A stretch of DNA of 64,000 bases, from the NCBI RefSeq assembly GCF_001422205.1, contig NZ_LMMJ01000001.1, positions 675,591 to 739,590 of the forward strand, given 5' to 3'. The stretch comes from Curtobacterium sp. Leaf261. Lineage in GTDB: Bacteria; Actinomycetota; Actinomycetes; Actinomycetales; Microbacteriaceae. Below, piece after piece: positions 43,844-53,249 of this stretch. Position 1 is the first letter of the stretch. Every line of letters begins with the position of its first letter. The position numbers and the translations under genes are program-made. Below the pieces are notes generated by a model, which did no database searches, was not told where the DNA came from, and worked only from the letters and a program-made list of their open reading frames with translations.

Positions 43844-43882
43844 GCGTCAACTGGCCGAGGGACTCCCTGGCACAGTTGACGC
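43844..43882 (+). terminator. Hairpin after the azoR repeat array
   Basis: GCGTCAACTG (43844-43853) pairs with CAGTTGACGC (43873-43882); the loop itself contains an imperfect palindrome around AGGGACTCCCT. GGCAGAACCG just after can also pair with the repeat unit. Probably ends the azoR transcript; an operator role is possible. Confidence 0.5.
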
Positions 43883-43967
43883 CCGCTGGGGCAGAACCGG
43901 TTCCGCGCGCGCGGCCGGGAGGGACGACACGCGTCGCGCAGGTCGGCCGCGTCGGTAGGGTGGCCGG

Positions 43968-45089
43968 GTGACGAACCCGGCTGCCCCCGCTGGTCCCGCA
44001 GGCACCGCTGGCGCTCCGACCCCGCGCCCGCCGAGCCCGCCCGCCCCGATCTCCGCCGTGCAGGCCGAGGCCCTCCGCTCGGGGCAGCTGCCGCCGCTCG
44101 AGCAGGTCCGCGACGGCGTCTGGACGATGTCGATCCCGTTCCGGGCCGGCATCCCCGACTCCACGCTGACCTACGTCGTCGAGGGCTCCGACGGCTCCCT
44201 CACACTCATCGACCCCGGGTGGGGTGTGGACGCGACGCTCGACCTCCTCGACGACGGACTCCGGATGATCGGGCACTCGCTCGACGACGTCGCGCTCGTC
44301 GCCGTCACGCACCTGCACATCGACCACGTCGGTGCCGCCGCCGCGGTCCGTGCCCGGTCGGGGGCGCGCGTGGCGATGCACCCCGCCGAGGCGTTCGCGA
44401 TCGATCACCAGCTCGAGGACCGTGCCCTCGACGACGAGGACATCACCGGGTGGGGTGTCCCGTCCGCGCTCCTGCCCGAGCTGCATGAGAAGTGGGGGTC
44501 CGGTCGGCGCATCCCCTCGGTCGACATCCCGTCGGTGTCGCCCGACCTGGTCGTCGAGGACGGTGACCTCCTCCCGGTACCCGGGCGGACGATCCGGGCG
44601 CTGTGGACCCCGGGGCACACGACGGGCCACCTGTGCTTCGTCGACGAGCCGGACGGGCTGCTGTTCACGGGCGACCACGTGCTCCCGCGCATCAACTCCG
44701 GACTCGGGCTCGGCGGTCGGTCGACGACGAACCCGCTCGACGACTACCTGGCCTCCCTCGACCGGGTGTCCGCGATCGACCGGTCGTCCGGACGCGCCCC
44801 GCTCGAGGTCTGCCCGGGGCACGAGTACCGGTTCGCCGACGTCGGCACGCGTGCTGCGGTGCTCGCGGACCACCGCAGCGAGCGGCAGGAGGCCGTCGCG
44901 GCGGCGCTCGACGACTTCGCCGCGCGGGGCGAGCGTCCGACGATGTGGGAGGTCGCCTCGCGGGTGCCCTTCCGCGGCGGGATCGACTCGATGACCGGGT
45001 ACCTGCTGGCCTCCGCGCTCACCCAGACGGGGTTCCACGTGCGCGCGCTCGGCCGCCAGGACGAGGTCCGGGCGGCCTCGCGCAGCTGA
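43968..45089 (+). CDS. MBL-fold metallo-hydrolase
   Basis: 373 aa. Metal-binding motif THLHIDHVGAAAAV (HxHxDH), then PGHTTGHLCF and TGDHVLPRI with the bridging Asp and the last His in CPGHEYRFADV. The Pro/Ala-rich first 30 residues are probably disordered. Lactonase, thioesterase or glyoxalase-like activity is possible. GTG start, with TAGGGT six bases upstream. Confidence 0.9.
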   Translation: MTNPAAPAGPAGTAGAPTPRPPSPPAPISAVQAEALRSGQLPPLEQVRDGVWTMSIPFRAGIPDSTLTYVVEGSDGSLTLIDPGWGVDATLDLLDDGLRMIGHSLDDVALVAVTHLHIDHVGAAAAVRARSGARVAMHPAEAFAIDHQLEDRALDDEDITGWGVPSALLPELHEKWGSGRRIPSVDIPSVSPDLVVEDGDLLPVPGRTIRALWTPGHTTGHLCFVDEPDGLLFTGDHVLPRINSGLGLGGRSTTNPLDDYLASLDRVSAIDRSSGRAPLEVCPGHEYRFADVGTRAAVLADHRSERQEAVAAALDDFAARGERPTMWEVASRVPFRGGIDSMTGYLLASALTQTGFHVRALGRQDEVRAASRS

Positions 45090-45242
45090 TCCCACCCCGG
45101 TACGGCTTGTCGCTGTGCCCGGAAAGCGACGAGATCGCCCGGGATTCGGCCGCGATCGGTCGCTCTGCCCGAAAACCGACAGGCGCACGGTCCGACCGAG
45201 CGGTCGAGCGCACGGTCCGCCCGAGCGCCCGAGCGTGCCCGC

Positions 45243-45917
45243 TCAGTACGGCGCGGTCTGCACCTGCACACCCGCGGCGGCCGCGACCTCGCGGACCCGG
45301 GCGTCGAGCTCGGCACCGCGCAGGGTCTTCGGGAACCCGATGACCGTCCGGTAGACCGGCAGGTCGATCGCCGTCCACTGTCCGTTGCTCACGACGACCC
45401 GCAGTGCGTCGACCCGGCCGAACTGATAGCGGCCGCCGGCGGTGGTCTCCCCGGACCCGACGGACTGCACGAACTGCCGCGGGATCCCGAGGACGAGCGT
45501 CGGGGTGCTGCCGCCGGTGTAGACGCCGATGCCGTTGTGGTCGGCCACGAGCGTGGCGTACCCGCGACGGGGTGGTCGGCCCACGAGCGTCGTGCCGAGC
45601 ATGGAGGCCGCGTTCTCGATCTCCTTCGCGAGGTCGCGCTTCATCGTCACCGCAGCCAGGTGCGCACCGGGGTGCTGGGTCGCGAGGGCCCGCTCCCGGC
45701 TGCGGGTGCGGGCGTGGGAGACGGCGAAGACGATCTCGATGACGACGAACACGGCGAGCGCGATGAGCACGAGCGAGATGACGATCCCGCCGGTGGACAT
45801 GCCCTCTTCGTGCTCGCGCCAGGCCAGCAGCCCGAAGCGCAGCACGATGTAGGCCGCGACCACCGCGATCCCGATGATGCCGCCGCGTCGACGACCCGCC
45901 CCGTTGTCGTTCCCCAT
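45243..45917 (-). CDS. Two-helix membrane protein, unrecognised
   Basis: 224 aa. Two N-terminal helices (IIGIAVVAAYIVLRFGLLAW and IVISLVLIALAVFVVIEIVF) are followed by a soluble domain of about 150 residues without a recognised family (LGTTLVGRPPRRGYATLVAD, VYRTVIGFPKTLRGAELDA). The topology suggests a cytoplasmic domain. TAGAGT lies eight bases before ATG 45917. Divergent from the enoyl-CoA hydratase operon, sharing a 36-base gap. Confidence 0.75.
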   Translation of the reverse strand: MGNDNGAGRRRGGIIGIAVVAAYIVLRFGLLAWREHEEGMSTGGIVISLVLIALAVFVVIEIVFAVSHARTRSRERALATQHPGAHLAAVTMKRDLAKEIENAASMLGTTLVGRPPRRGYATLVADHNGIGVYTGGSTPTLVLGIPRQFVQSVGSGETTAGGRYQFGRVDALRVVVSNGQWTAIDLPVYRTVIGFPKTLRGAELDARVREVAAAAGVQVQTAPY

Positions 45918-45925
45918 GGGAGACA

Positions 45926-45946
45926 ACTCTAGGGCGGCGATAGTCT
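45926..45946. promoter_or_regulatory. Back-to-back -10 boxes
   Basis: TAGAGT on the minus strand (45931-45926) serves the membrane-protein gene; TAGTCT on the plus strand (45941-45946) ends seven bases before GTG 45954. With both genes starting within 36 bases, the two promoters must overlap and could exclude each other. Confidence 0.5.
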
Positions 45947-45953
45947 CGTCCAC

Positions 45954-46781
45954 GTGAACGATCCCGCAGGAACCTCCGCGTCCGACTCCGCCGCCGAGAG
46001 CCCCGTCCGCGTCGAACGGCCGGCTCCGGGCGTGCTCGTCGCGACCCTCGACAGCCCGGGCACCGGGAACGCGCTCGACACCGAGATGGTCCAGGCGCTC
46101 GAGGACCTCGCCGACAGCGTGCACGGAGACGTCGACGTCCGCGTGGTCGTCCTCCGGGCCACGGGCGAGCACTTCTCGCTCGGCTACGACGTCGCGGAGC
46201 TCGCTGACCGGGAGCGTGACAGCATCCCGGGAGACCTCGACCGCCAGGAGCGCACCGCCGACGTCCTCGCGGCCATCCGGTCGCTCCGCGTGCCCGTCGT
46301 CGCGGCGATCGACGGCAGCACGAGCGGCACGGGGCTCGCCCTCGCTCTCGTCGCGGACATCCGGATCGCCGGGCCGTCGGCGGTCTTCCAGGCGACGTTC
46401 ACACCGCTCGGCACCGCGGCGGGCGAGCTCGGCGTCTCGTGGTTGCTCCCCCGGCTCGTCGGTCCGTCGATCGCCGCGGACATCGTGTTCACGGGCCGCG
46501 TCGTCGACGCCGACGAGGCCGCCCGGGTCCGCCTCGTGAACCGTGTCGCCGAGGACGTCGACGCCGCGGCACTCGACCTCGCGACGACCATCGCGGCGAA
46601 CTCCCCGGCGGGCGTGCGGCTCTCGAAGCGCGCACTGCAGGCCGCGCAGGAGATCCCGTCGTACGACGCCCACCTGGAGCTCGAGAACCGCGGGCAGACC
46701 CTCCTCACGCGCACGTCCGACATGGCCGAGGCGCTCGAGGCCTTCCTCGAGAAGCGCCAGCCGTCGTTCGGGAACGCGTGA
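45954..46781 (+). CDS. Enoyl-CoA hydratase/isomerase family protein (first copy)
   Basis: 275 aa crotonase fold. Oxyanion-hole segments are GEHFSLGYDVAEL and DGSTSGTGLALALVADIRIA; the usual catalytic Glu pair position reads PLGTAAGELGVSWLLPRLVG, with one Glu (GELG). Probably hydrates or isomerises an enoyl-CoA. Start at GTG 45954. First gene of a four-gene operon with overlapping starts (TGATG to the next gene). Confidence 0.9.
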   Translation: MNDPAGTSASDSAAESPVRVERPAPGVLVATLDSPGTGNALDTEMVQALEDLADSVHGDVDVRVVVLRATGEHFSLGYDVAELADRERDSIPGDLDRQERTADVLAAIRSLRVPVVAAIDGSTSGTGLALALVADIRIAGPSAVFQATFTPLGTAAGELGVSWLLPRLVGPSIAADIVFTGRVVDADEAARVRLVNRVAEDVDAAALDLATTIAANSPAGVRLSKRALQAAQEIPSYDAHLELENRGQTLLTRTSDMAEALEAFLEKRQPSFGNA

Positions 46782-47545
46782 TGGCCGCGCGCGCCGAGGC
46801 ATGGCAGGGCATCACCGTCGAGCACCTCGGCGACGGGGTCAGCCGGCTCAGCATCGACAACCCGACGAAGATGAACGCCGTCGACGCCGCGGTGTTCGCC
46901 GAGATCGGTGCCGCCGCGCGGGAGCTCCGCCGCGACGGCACCCGCGCGCTCGTGCTGACCGGCGCCGGCGACCGGGCGTTCTGCGCCGGGTACGACCTCG
47001 CCGCGATCCCGGGACTCCGGGCGACGACGATCCCGGAGTTCCTCGACATCGAGGACACCGCGAGCGAGGCGCTCCAGGCCGTCCACGACCTGCCGTTCCC
47101 GGTCGTCGCGGCCGTGAACGGTGCCGCGGCCGGCGGCGGCCTGTCCATCGCACTCGCGGCCGACATCCGGATCGGTGTGCCGAGGACGAGCTTCACGGCG
47201 TCGTTCGTCAAGGTCGGGTTCTCCGTCGGCGAGCTCGGCACCTCGTGGATGCTCCCCCGTGTCGTCGGCCCGGGCGTCGCCGCGGAGCTCTCGTTCACCG
47301 GCCGGACCGTCCGGGCACCCGAGGCCCTGGACATCGGCCTGCTCGACCGCGTCGTCGACGCCGGCTCGGACGCCGAGGCCGCCGCGCACGTCGCGCTCCT
47401 GCAGGAGCAGGCGGTCGCACTCGCGCGCACCATGGCGGATCCCGCGCGTCGCGGCACCAGGATCGGCAAGCGATCGCTCGGGAGGGCCGTGGAGACCCCG
47501 TCGTACGAGGTCTCGGTCCGCCAGGCCCTCGGTGACCGCGCATGA
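46781..47545 (+). CDS. Enoyl-CoA hydratase/isomerase family protein (second copy)
   Basis: 254 aa. AGDRAFCAGYDLAAIP and NGAAAGGGLSIALAADIRIG form the oxyanion hole; VGFSVGELGTSWMLPRVVG carries the Glu. Clearly related to the preceding gene, so the pair probably arose by duplication and may act on successive or alternative intermediates. Start at ATG 46781 by overlap with the previous stop; the end overlaps the next ATG (ATGA). Confidence 0.92.
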   Translation: MAARAEAWQGITVEHLGDGVSRLSIDNPTKMNAVDAAVFAEIGAAARELRRDGTRALVLTGAGDRAFCAGYDLAAIPGLRATTIPEFLDIEDTASEALQAVHDLPFPVVAAVNGAAAGGGLSIALAADIRIGVPRTSFTASFVKVGFSVGELGTSWMLPRVVGPGVAAELSFTGRTVRAPEALDIGLLDRVVDAGSDAEAAAHVALLQEQAVALARTMADPARRGTRIGKRSLGRAVETPSYEVSVRQALGDRA

Positions 47546-48603
47546 GCGCGACCGACGGGAACGACGCGAGCACCGCCTCCAGACCGACAGGCGAACCGGC
47601 GGGAGGACGGACGGGAGGCACGGTGCCGGTCGCGCGCACCGGCGTGCGTCCGGAGGACGACCGGCGTCACCGTCCGGAACCGGGCGGCCGGATGCGGGAC
47701 AGCCTGTTCTTCCAGACCGTGCTCGCCGAGGAGCAGGTCGCGCTGCAGGTGTACCTCTTCGTCACGGGGACCGGCGCGGCCGGCTACAACGTCGTCGTGT
47801 GGGGGGGACCCGGCGTCCCTCTCGTCCGGCAGTTCGACGGCGGACGCGTCCCCGACGACATGGACTTCGACGACTTCTCGGTCGGGTCCCTGACGATCCG
47901 GAACCTCGAGCCGCTCCGCACCGCGACGGTCTCGGTCCGTTCGGAGCACCTCGACCTCGACCTGTCGTTCCGGGCGATCCAGGACGCGTTCTCGTACCAC
48001 GACAACCCCGACGGACTGCCGTCGTGGTTCGCGCTCGACCGGATCGAGCAGACCGGCCGGGTCGAGGGTGTTCTCCGCGCGGGCGACCGATCGTACGAGC
48101 TCGGACCGATGGGCCACCGCGACCACTCGTGGGGCATGCGCGACTGGCGCGCCCCGCAGCACTGGAAGTGGTTCGTGGCCTACACGCCGTCGGGTGCCGC
48201 GGTGAACGGCTGGATCTGGGTCGCCCGGGGCACGTGGGGGTTCGCGGGCTCGGTGCTCCGCGACGGTGTCACGGTCCCGGTTCGGACGATCGAGCACGCC
48301 GCGACGTACGACGATCGGTTCCAGCAGCAGACCCTGCGTGCCGTGCTGCACGACGTCGACGGCGGGGCGACATCGCTCGAGCTCGACGTCTTCGGGGTGG
48401 TGCACCTCGGTGACGAACGCACCGGGACCACCATCCTCGAGGGTGCGTGCACCGCGCGCATCGACGGCGAGGAGGGCGTCGGACAGTTCGAGACCGAGTG
48501 GCCGACGCCGTACTTCGAGCACCTCGGCGGTTCGGACCCCAGCGGGGCGGACGCCCGCGGCACGGATCGCCGCGGCGAGCAGGGACCGAGCGCGCCGGCA
48601 TGA
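47542..48603 (+). CDS. DUF7064/DUF7065-like protein
   Basis: 353 aa from the coupled ATG. The folded part begins near residue 50 (MRDSLFFQTVLAEEQVALQV), making ATG 47692 a possible true start. Key segment GHRDHSWGMRDWRAPQHWKW matches the paired DUF7065/DUF7064 lipocalin-like (CrtC/AttH-type) proteins that accompany acyl-CoA and steroid/terpenoid genes in actinobacteria. Function not established. The first 50 residues are disordered and partly encoded by a GGACGGGAGG-type repeat (about 47575-47630). Confidence 0.75.
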   Translation: MSATDGNDASTASRPTGEPAGGRTGGTVPVARTGVRPEDDRRHRPEPGGRMRDSLFFQTVLAEEQVALQVYLFVTGTGAAGYNVVVWGGPGVPLVRQFDGGRVPDDMDFDDFSVGSLTIRNLEPLRTATVSVRSEHLDLDLSFRAIQDAFSYHDNPDGLPSWFALDRIEQTGRVEGVLRAGDRSYELGPMGHRDHSWGMRDWRAPQHWKWFVAYTPSGAAVNGWIWVARGTWGFAGSVLRDGVTVPVRTIEHAATYDDRFQQQTLRAVLHDVDGGATSLELDVFGVVHLGDERTGTTILEGACTARIDGEEGVGQFETEWPTPYFEHLGGSDPSGADARGTDRRGEQGPSAPA

Positions 48604-49655
48604 GCGACCCGATGCAGCCCGACGCCGCCACGACCGGGGCGCTCGGGACGTGGCTCGCGCGGCACGACCTGGTGTCCGAGCCCGTCACGGTCCGTCCGAT
48701 CGGGGACGGTCACGCGAACATCACCTACCTCGTCACCGGGGCGGACTCGCGACGCGTCGTGGTCCGTCGTCCGCCGCCGCCGCCCACCCCGCCGGGCGCG
48801 AACGACGTCCTCCGCGAAGCGCGGATCATCGCGGCCGTGCACGCCCATGCCGACGACGATGGTCCGAACGCGGTGCCCGTCCCCGGCGTGCTCGCGGTGG
48901 CCGAGGCCGGCGACGTGCTCGACGTCCCGTGCTTCGCGATGTCGTACGTCGCCGGTCCGGTCGTCACCACGACGCTCCCGGACACCCTCGCCACGGCCGA
49001 CGACCGGACGGCACTGGCGTTCGACCTCGTCGACACGCTCGCGGCCCTGCACCGCATCCCGTGGGACTCGCTCGGGCTCCGCGGTCGGCCGCAGGGCGCG
49101 AACCTCCGGCAGCGCGACCGGCTCGCGATGCTCGTGGCCGACCAGGACGGCGCGCCACCGGCCGCGTTCGCCGACGTCGACGCATGGCTCGTGCGGCATG
49201 CACCCGCGGAGTCCGGCGCCGCGCTCGTGCACAACGACTTCCGGCTCGGCAACGTGCTGCTCGCCCCGGACGCTCCTCGTGTCGCCGCCGTCCTCGACTG
49301 GGAGCTCGCGGCGATCGGCGATCCGCTCGTCGACCTCGGCTACCTGATCGCGGCGTGGTCCGGCCCGGGCGGACCCCGGAACCCCGTGCAGGAGCTCGGA
49401 TCGGCGACGAGTGCGGCAGGGTTCCCGGACCCGGCCATGCTCGCGACGCACTACGCGGAGACGACGGGGGCGTCCCTCCAGTCCATGTCCTGGTACGTGA
49501 CGCTCGCGAACTGGAAGCTCGCGGTCCTCTACGAGTACAGCCGCAGGCGGTACGAGCGCGGCGACGGCGATCCGTACTACGCGGGCACCGACAAGGTGGC
49601 TGCGTTCTTGGAGGCTGCCGACAAGTCACGACACGACTTCTCGTCGGACAGGTAG
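48600..49655 (+). CDS. APH-family phosphotransferase of the acyl-CoA-associated type
   Basis: 351 aa kinase-like protein. GDGHANITYLV is the N-lobe loop, ALVHNDFRLGNVLL the catalytic loop (Asp present, the usual HGD reads HND) and VAAVLDWELAAIGDPLVDLG the metal-binding segment. This branch is often fused to or beside acyl-CoA dehydrogenases. The substrate is unknown. Coupled to the previous gene by ATGA; last gene of the operon before a 178-base gap. Confidence 0.9.
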   Translation: MSDPMQPDAATTGALGTWLARHDLVSEPVTVRPIGDGHANITYLVTGADSRRVVVRRPPPPPTPPGANDVLREARIIAAVHAHADDDGPNAVPVPGVLAVAEAGDVLDVPCFAMSYVAGPVVTTTLPDTLATADDRTALAFDLVDTLAALHRIPWDSLGLRGRPQGANLRQRDRLAMLVADQDGAPPAAFADVDAWLVRHAPAESGAALVHNDFRLGNVLLAPDAPRVAAVLDWELAAIGDPLVDLGYLIAAWSGPGGPRNPVQELGSATSAAGFPDPAMLATHYAETTGASLQSMSWYVTLANWKLAVLYEYSRRRYERGDGDPYYAGTDKVAAFLEAADKSRHDFSSDR

Positions 49656-49833
49656 CGGAACGGTGAACGATCGTCGCTGTTAGCCTGGGAATCGGCCGAA
49701 GACGAGTCCAACCACACGCAGCGCGCCGCCGTTCCCGGAGACCAGACCGGGGTCGCCGCGGGCCACGTGCGGCGCCCGGACCAACCGGGAACCGTCCCGT
49801 CTCCGAACCAGCAGAGTCGGAACAGGAGCACGA

Positions 49834-51519
49834 ATGACGAACACGATCGGTCACTACAGCCCGGAACAGGTCGAGCAGTACTACGCGAGCGGCGACTGGC
49901 AGGACCGGGTCCTCATCGACATCGTCCGCGAGCGCGCCGACCAGCACCCCGATCGGACCTTCGTCACCGACGGCACGCTCAGCCTCACGTACGGACGGCT
50001 CCGCGACGACGCGATCCGCCTCGCCGCCGGGCTCAAGGGCCTCGGGGTCGGCCGGGGCGACCGTGTCGTCGTGCAGATGCCGAACTGGGCCGAGTTCGCC
50101 GTGATCGTCACCGCGATCTCCCGTCTCGGCGCGATCCTGGTGCCGACGATGCCGATCTTCCGCCACGACGAGGTCGGGTACGTGCTCCGGCACTCCGAGG
50201 CGCGGGTCGTCATCGGCCCGCACGTGTTCCACCGCTTCGACCACCTCGACATGTACACCTCGCTCCGCGACGACATCGAGACGCTCGAGCACGTCGTGAT
50301 CGCGCGCGCCGAGTACCCGGGCAACCTCGCCGACCTCGGCGGGACCGACCTGGCGTCACTGTTCGTGCAGGGCGACCTCGACGAGATCGACGCGTCGCTC
50401 GGCGAGACGGCCGCCCCCGACGACGGGTTCCTCGTCGTGTACACCTCCGGCACCACGAGCCGTCCGAAGGGCTGCTACCACACGTTCAACACCGTGTACG
50501 CCGCGGCGGTGGTGCTCAACGAGCGGCTGCACGTCGACGAGCACGACGTGTTCTTCAACCCGTCACCCGTGTCGCACTCGACGGGGCTCATCACCGGCCT
50601 CCTCGAGCCCCTGCTCGCCGGGGGCGGCACCCACTTCATGCCGGTGTGGCAGCCGGACGAGGGCATCGACCGCATCCGGGACTTCGGCTGCACCATCACC
50701 GTCACGAGCACCACCTTCCTGACGACCGTGATGGAGTCCTACGACCCCGAGCGGCACGACATGTCGTCCATGCGGTACTGGGTCTGTGCCGGTGCGCCGA
50801 TCCCCGGGGCGACCGTGCAGGCCGCTCGGGCGATGTTCCCGTCGTGCCAGATCCTGTCGCTCTACGGTCGGAGCGAGAACATGACCACGTCGCTGTGCGC
50901 GCCGGAGGACCCGGCCGAGAAGTCCGTGCTGTCCGACGGCCGTGCGCTCAAGGACTCGGCGATCATGGTCGTCGACGAGGACGGGCACGAGGTCGCACTC
51001 GGCGAGTCCGGCGACATCGCGTACCGCGGCCCGTCGCACATGCTCGGGTACTACCGCGACCCCGAGCAGACCGACGAGCTGTTCACACCCGAGGGCTTCT
51101 CCCGCTCGGGGGACCTCGGCCACATGGACCCCGACGGGTTCGTCCGGGTCAGCGGCCGGATCAAGGACATCATCATCCGGGGCGGGATCAACATCTCGTC
51201 CCGCGAGGTCGAGGACATGCTGTCGGAGCACCCCGCGGTGCGCTCGGTGGCCGTCGTGGCGATGCCGGATGCCCGCCTCGGTGAGCGGTCCTGCGCCTTC
51301 GTGGTCGTCGCTCCCGGGCAGGACGAGCCGTCGCTCGGGGACCTGACGGACTTCCTGCGCGCCAAGCAGATCGCGGTGCAGAAGCTCCCCGAGCGGGTGG
51401 TCGTGATCGATACGCTGCCGATGACCCCGGTCGGCAAGGTGCGGAAGAACGTGCTGCGCGACCAGATCGCCGCGACCATCGAGGCGGAGCTGCACGGGGT
51501 GTCGAGCTCGCGCGACTGA
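49834..51519 (+). CDS. AMP-dependent acyl-CoA ligase, cyclohexanecarboxylate/bile-acid ligase-like
   Basis: 561 aa. Motifs: LVVYTSGTTSRPKGCYHTF, SLYGRSENMTTSL, GFSRSGDLGHMD, SGRIKDIIIRGGINISSREVE and the Lys in TPVGKVRKNVL. The closest remembered pattern is the AliA/BaiB-like group that activates cyclic carboxylic acids, which is inference. AGGAGC lies before the ATG. TAGCCT at 49680-49685 may start its own transcript with a leader of about 140 bases, in which I see no known riboswitch. Confidence 0.9.
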   Translation: MTNTIGHYSPEQVEQYYASGDWQDRVLIDIVRERADQHPDRTFVTDGTLSLTYGRLRDDAIRLAAGLKGLGVGRGDRVVVQMPNWAEFAVIVTAISRLGAILVPTMPIFRHDEVGYVLRHSEARVVIGPHVFHRFDHLDMYTSLRDDIETLEHVVIARAEYPGNLADLGGTDLASLFVQGDLDEIDASLGETAAPDDGFLVVYTSGTTSRPKGCYHTFNTVYAAAVVLNERLHVDEHDVFFNPSPVSHSTGLITGLLEPLLAGGGTHFMPVWQPDEGIDRIRDFGCTITVTSTTFLTTVMESYDPERHDMSSMRYWVCAGAPIPGATVQAARAMFPSCQILSLYGRSENMTTSLCAPEDPAEKSVLSDGRALKDSAIMVVDEDGHEVALGESGDIAYRGPSHMLGYYRDPEQTDELFTPEGFSRSGDLGHMDPDGFVRVSGRIKDIIIRGGINISSREVEDMLSEHPAVRSVAVVAMPDARLGERSCAFVVVAPGQDEPSLGDLTDFLRAKQIAVQKLPERVVVIDTLPMTPVGKVRKNVLRDQIAATIEAELHGVSSSRD

Positions 51520-51544
51520 GCATCGGGCACAGGTCGCGGTGCGC

Positions 51545-51900
51545 GGCAGTCGTCGCGCATCGCACCACGGCTGCCGCATGGCACCACTCCCGCTGCAAGG
51601 CGCCACTCCCGCTGCATCGCCCCTCTCCCGCTGCATGGCGCCACTCCCGCCGCATCGCCCCACTCCCGCCGCATCGCCCCACTCCCGCTGCATCGCCCCA
51701 CTCCCGCTGCAAGGCGCCACTCCCGCCGCATCGCCCCACGGGTGACCCCGGGTGCGATGCGCCGTTCGTGGTGCGATGCACGGTCCGCGGTGCCTGCACT
51801 CCCACCACCCGCCACACCGCTTCTCACCCATCGCACCACTCCCGGCGCAAGGCACCACTGATCACCCCGGGTGCGATGCGCCGTTCGTGGTGTGATGCGC
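51545..51900. repeat. Array of 19-20 bp CACTCCCGCTGCATCGCC words
   Basis: About eight imperfect copies of CCACTCCCGC(C/T)GCATCGCC run from 51580 to 51735, with CAAGGCG variants, followed by inverted forms (GGGTGCGATGCGCCGTTCGT at about 51747 and again about 51868). The same words form the cluster at 9933-10062. The whole gap 51520-51961 (442 bases) is this repeat; I see no gene in it. Not a CRISPR array: no unique spacers. Confidence 0.7.
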
Positions 51901-51961
51901 CAATCGGGGCTCCACGCGCGGTCCGCGGTGCCGCGGCGCGGGGTGGGAGCAGGATGGTCCC

Positions 51962-53032
51962 ATGACCCTGCCGTCCGCGGAGAACCCCGTCCAGCCCATG
52001 CTCGCCAAGGCGGTCACAAGCGTCCCCGAGCCCGACTCCGTCGAAGGCGGACTCCGCTACGAGCCCAAGTGGGACGGGTTCCGCGGGCTGGTCTACTTCG
52101 ACGGCACGGACGTCGAGATCGGCAGCCGTGGCTCGAAGATGCTGACGCGGTACTTCCCGGAGCTCGTCGCCGCCTTCGCGGAACAGCTCCCCGGGCCGTG
52201 CGTGCTCGACGGCGAGATCATCGTCCGCCGGCCGACGGACGACACCGGCGACAACGCTCCCGGAGAGCGGCTCGACTGGGAAGCCCTGTCCCAGCGCATC
52301 CACCCCGCGGCCTCCCGAGTCGAGCAGCTCAGCGTGGCGACACCGGCCGCGTTCGTCGCCTTCGACCTGCTCCGCTTCGAGGACCGCGACCTGACCGACC
52401 TGCCCTTCGACGATCGTCGCGCCGCGCTCGAGACGCTGGCCGAGTCCCTCGCCGACCCGCTGTTCCTGTCCCAGACCACACTCGACGTCGACGAGGCCCG
52501 TCGCTGGCTCGAGCAGTTCGAGGGTGCCGGCCTCGACGGGGTCGTCGCGAAGCCCCGCACCGCGCCGTACGCACCGGGCAAGCGGACGATGCTCAAGGCG
52601 AAGCACCACCGGACGGCCGACGTCGTCGCGATCGGGTACCGGGTGCACAAGAGCGGCTCGGGCGTCGGGTCCCTGCTCCTCGGTCTGTTCGACGGGGACG
52701 AGGTCCGGCAGGTCGGCGGCGTCTCGGCGTTCTCGGACGTCCGTCGGCAGGAGCTCGTCGCGGAGCTGGAGCCCCTCGTGGTGCGCGATGCGGACGGGAG
52801 GCCCGTGGTCGGCCAGGGCGAGCGCAGCCGGTTCTCGTCGGGTCGCGACACGACCTTCGTCCCGCTCCGGCCGGAGCGGGTGCTCGAGGTCCGGTACGAC
52901 CAGATGGAGGGCGACCGGTTCCGGCACACGGTGCAGTTCGAACGCTGGAGGCCGGACCGGTTCGCGTCGTCGTGCACGTTCGACCAGCTCGAGGTCCCGG
53001 CGGCGTACGACCTCGGCAGGGTGCTTCAGTGA
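51962..53032 (+). CDS. ligC: ATP-dependent DNA ligase, LigC type
   Basis: 356 aa, the size of mycobacterial LigC. Motif I has the AMP-accepting Lys (RYEPKWDGFRGL, Lys36), III is CVLDGEIIV, IIIa FVAFDLLRF, IV GLDGVVAKP and V TMLKAKHHRTADVVAIGYRV; an OB domain follows. Seals DNA (and RNA-containing) nicks in repair. CAGGAT ends six bases before the ATG. Together with the convergent PolDom gene at 53580-54599 it reconstitutes two of the three activities of a LigD protein. Confidence 0.93.
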   Translation: MTLPSAENPVQPMLAKAVTSVPEPDSVEGGLRYEPKWDGFRGLVYFDGTDVEIGSRGSKMLTRYFPELVAAFAEQLPGPCVLDGEIIVRRPTDDTGDNAPGERLDWEALSQRIHPAASRVEQLSVATPAAFVAFDLLRFEDRDLTDLPFDDRRAALETLAESLADPLFLSQTTLDVDEARRWLEQFEGAGLDGVVAKPRTAPYAPGKRTMLKAKHHRTADVVAIGYRVHKSGSGVGSLLLGLFDGDEVRQVGGVSAFSDVRRQELVAELEPLVVRDADGRPVVGQGERSRFSSGRDTTFVPLRPERVLEVRYDQMEGDRFRHTVQFERWRPDRFASSCTFDQLEVPAAYDLGRVLQ

Positions 53033-53249
53033 GCATCACTCACTGGCAGGTCGTCCCCCGATCGGGGAGTGACGCGCGGGCCGATCCCGATGTCCTCGTC
53101 ACCCTTGTCCCCCGAAAAGCCTCTGTCGAATGTCCATCCTGCGCGATGTCGTCCCCGTGATGCGACGAACCGGCGACTTCGTGTCACGATGATTCCATCA
53201 GCATCCGGGACCCCGGTGACCTGCGGTCACATGAGCACGAGGAACAGCC

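Noticed and set aside
51545-51735. Possible CRISPR or iteron array
   Set aside because: Units vary, overlap and lack spacers; no replication gene is nearby.
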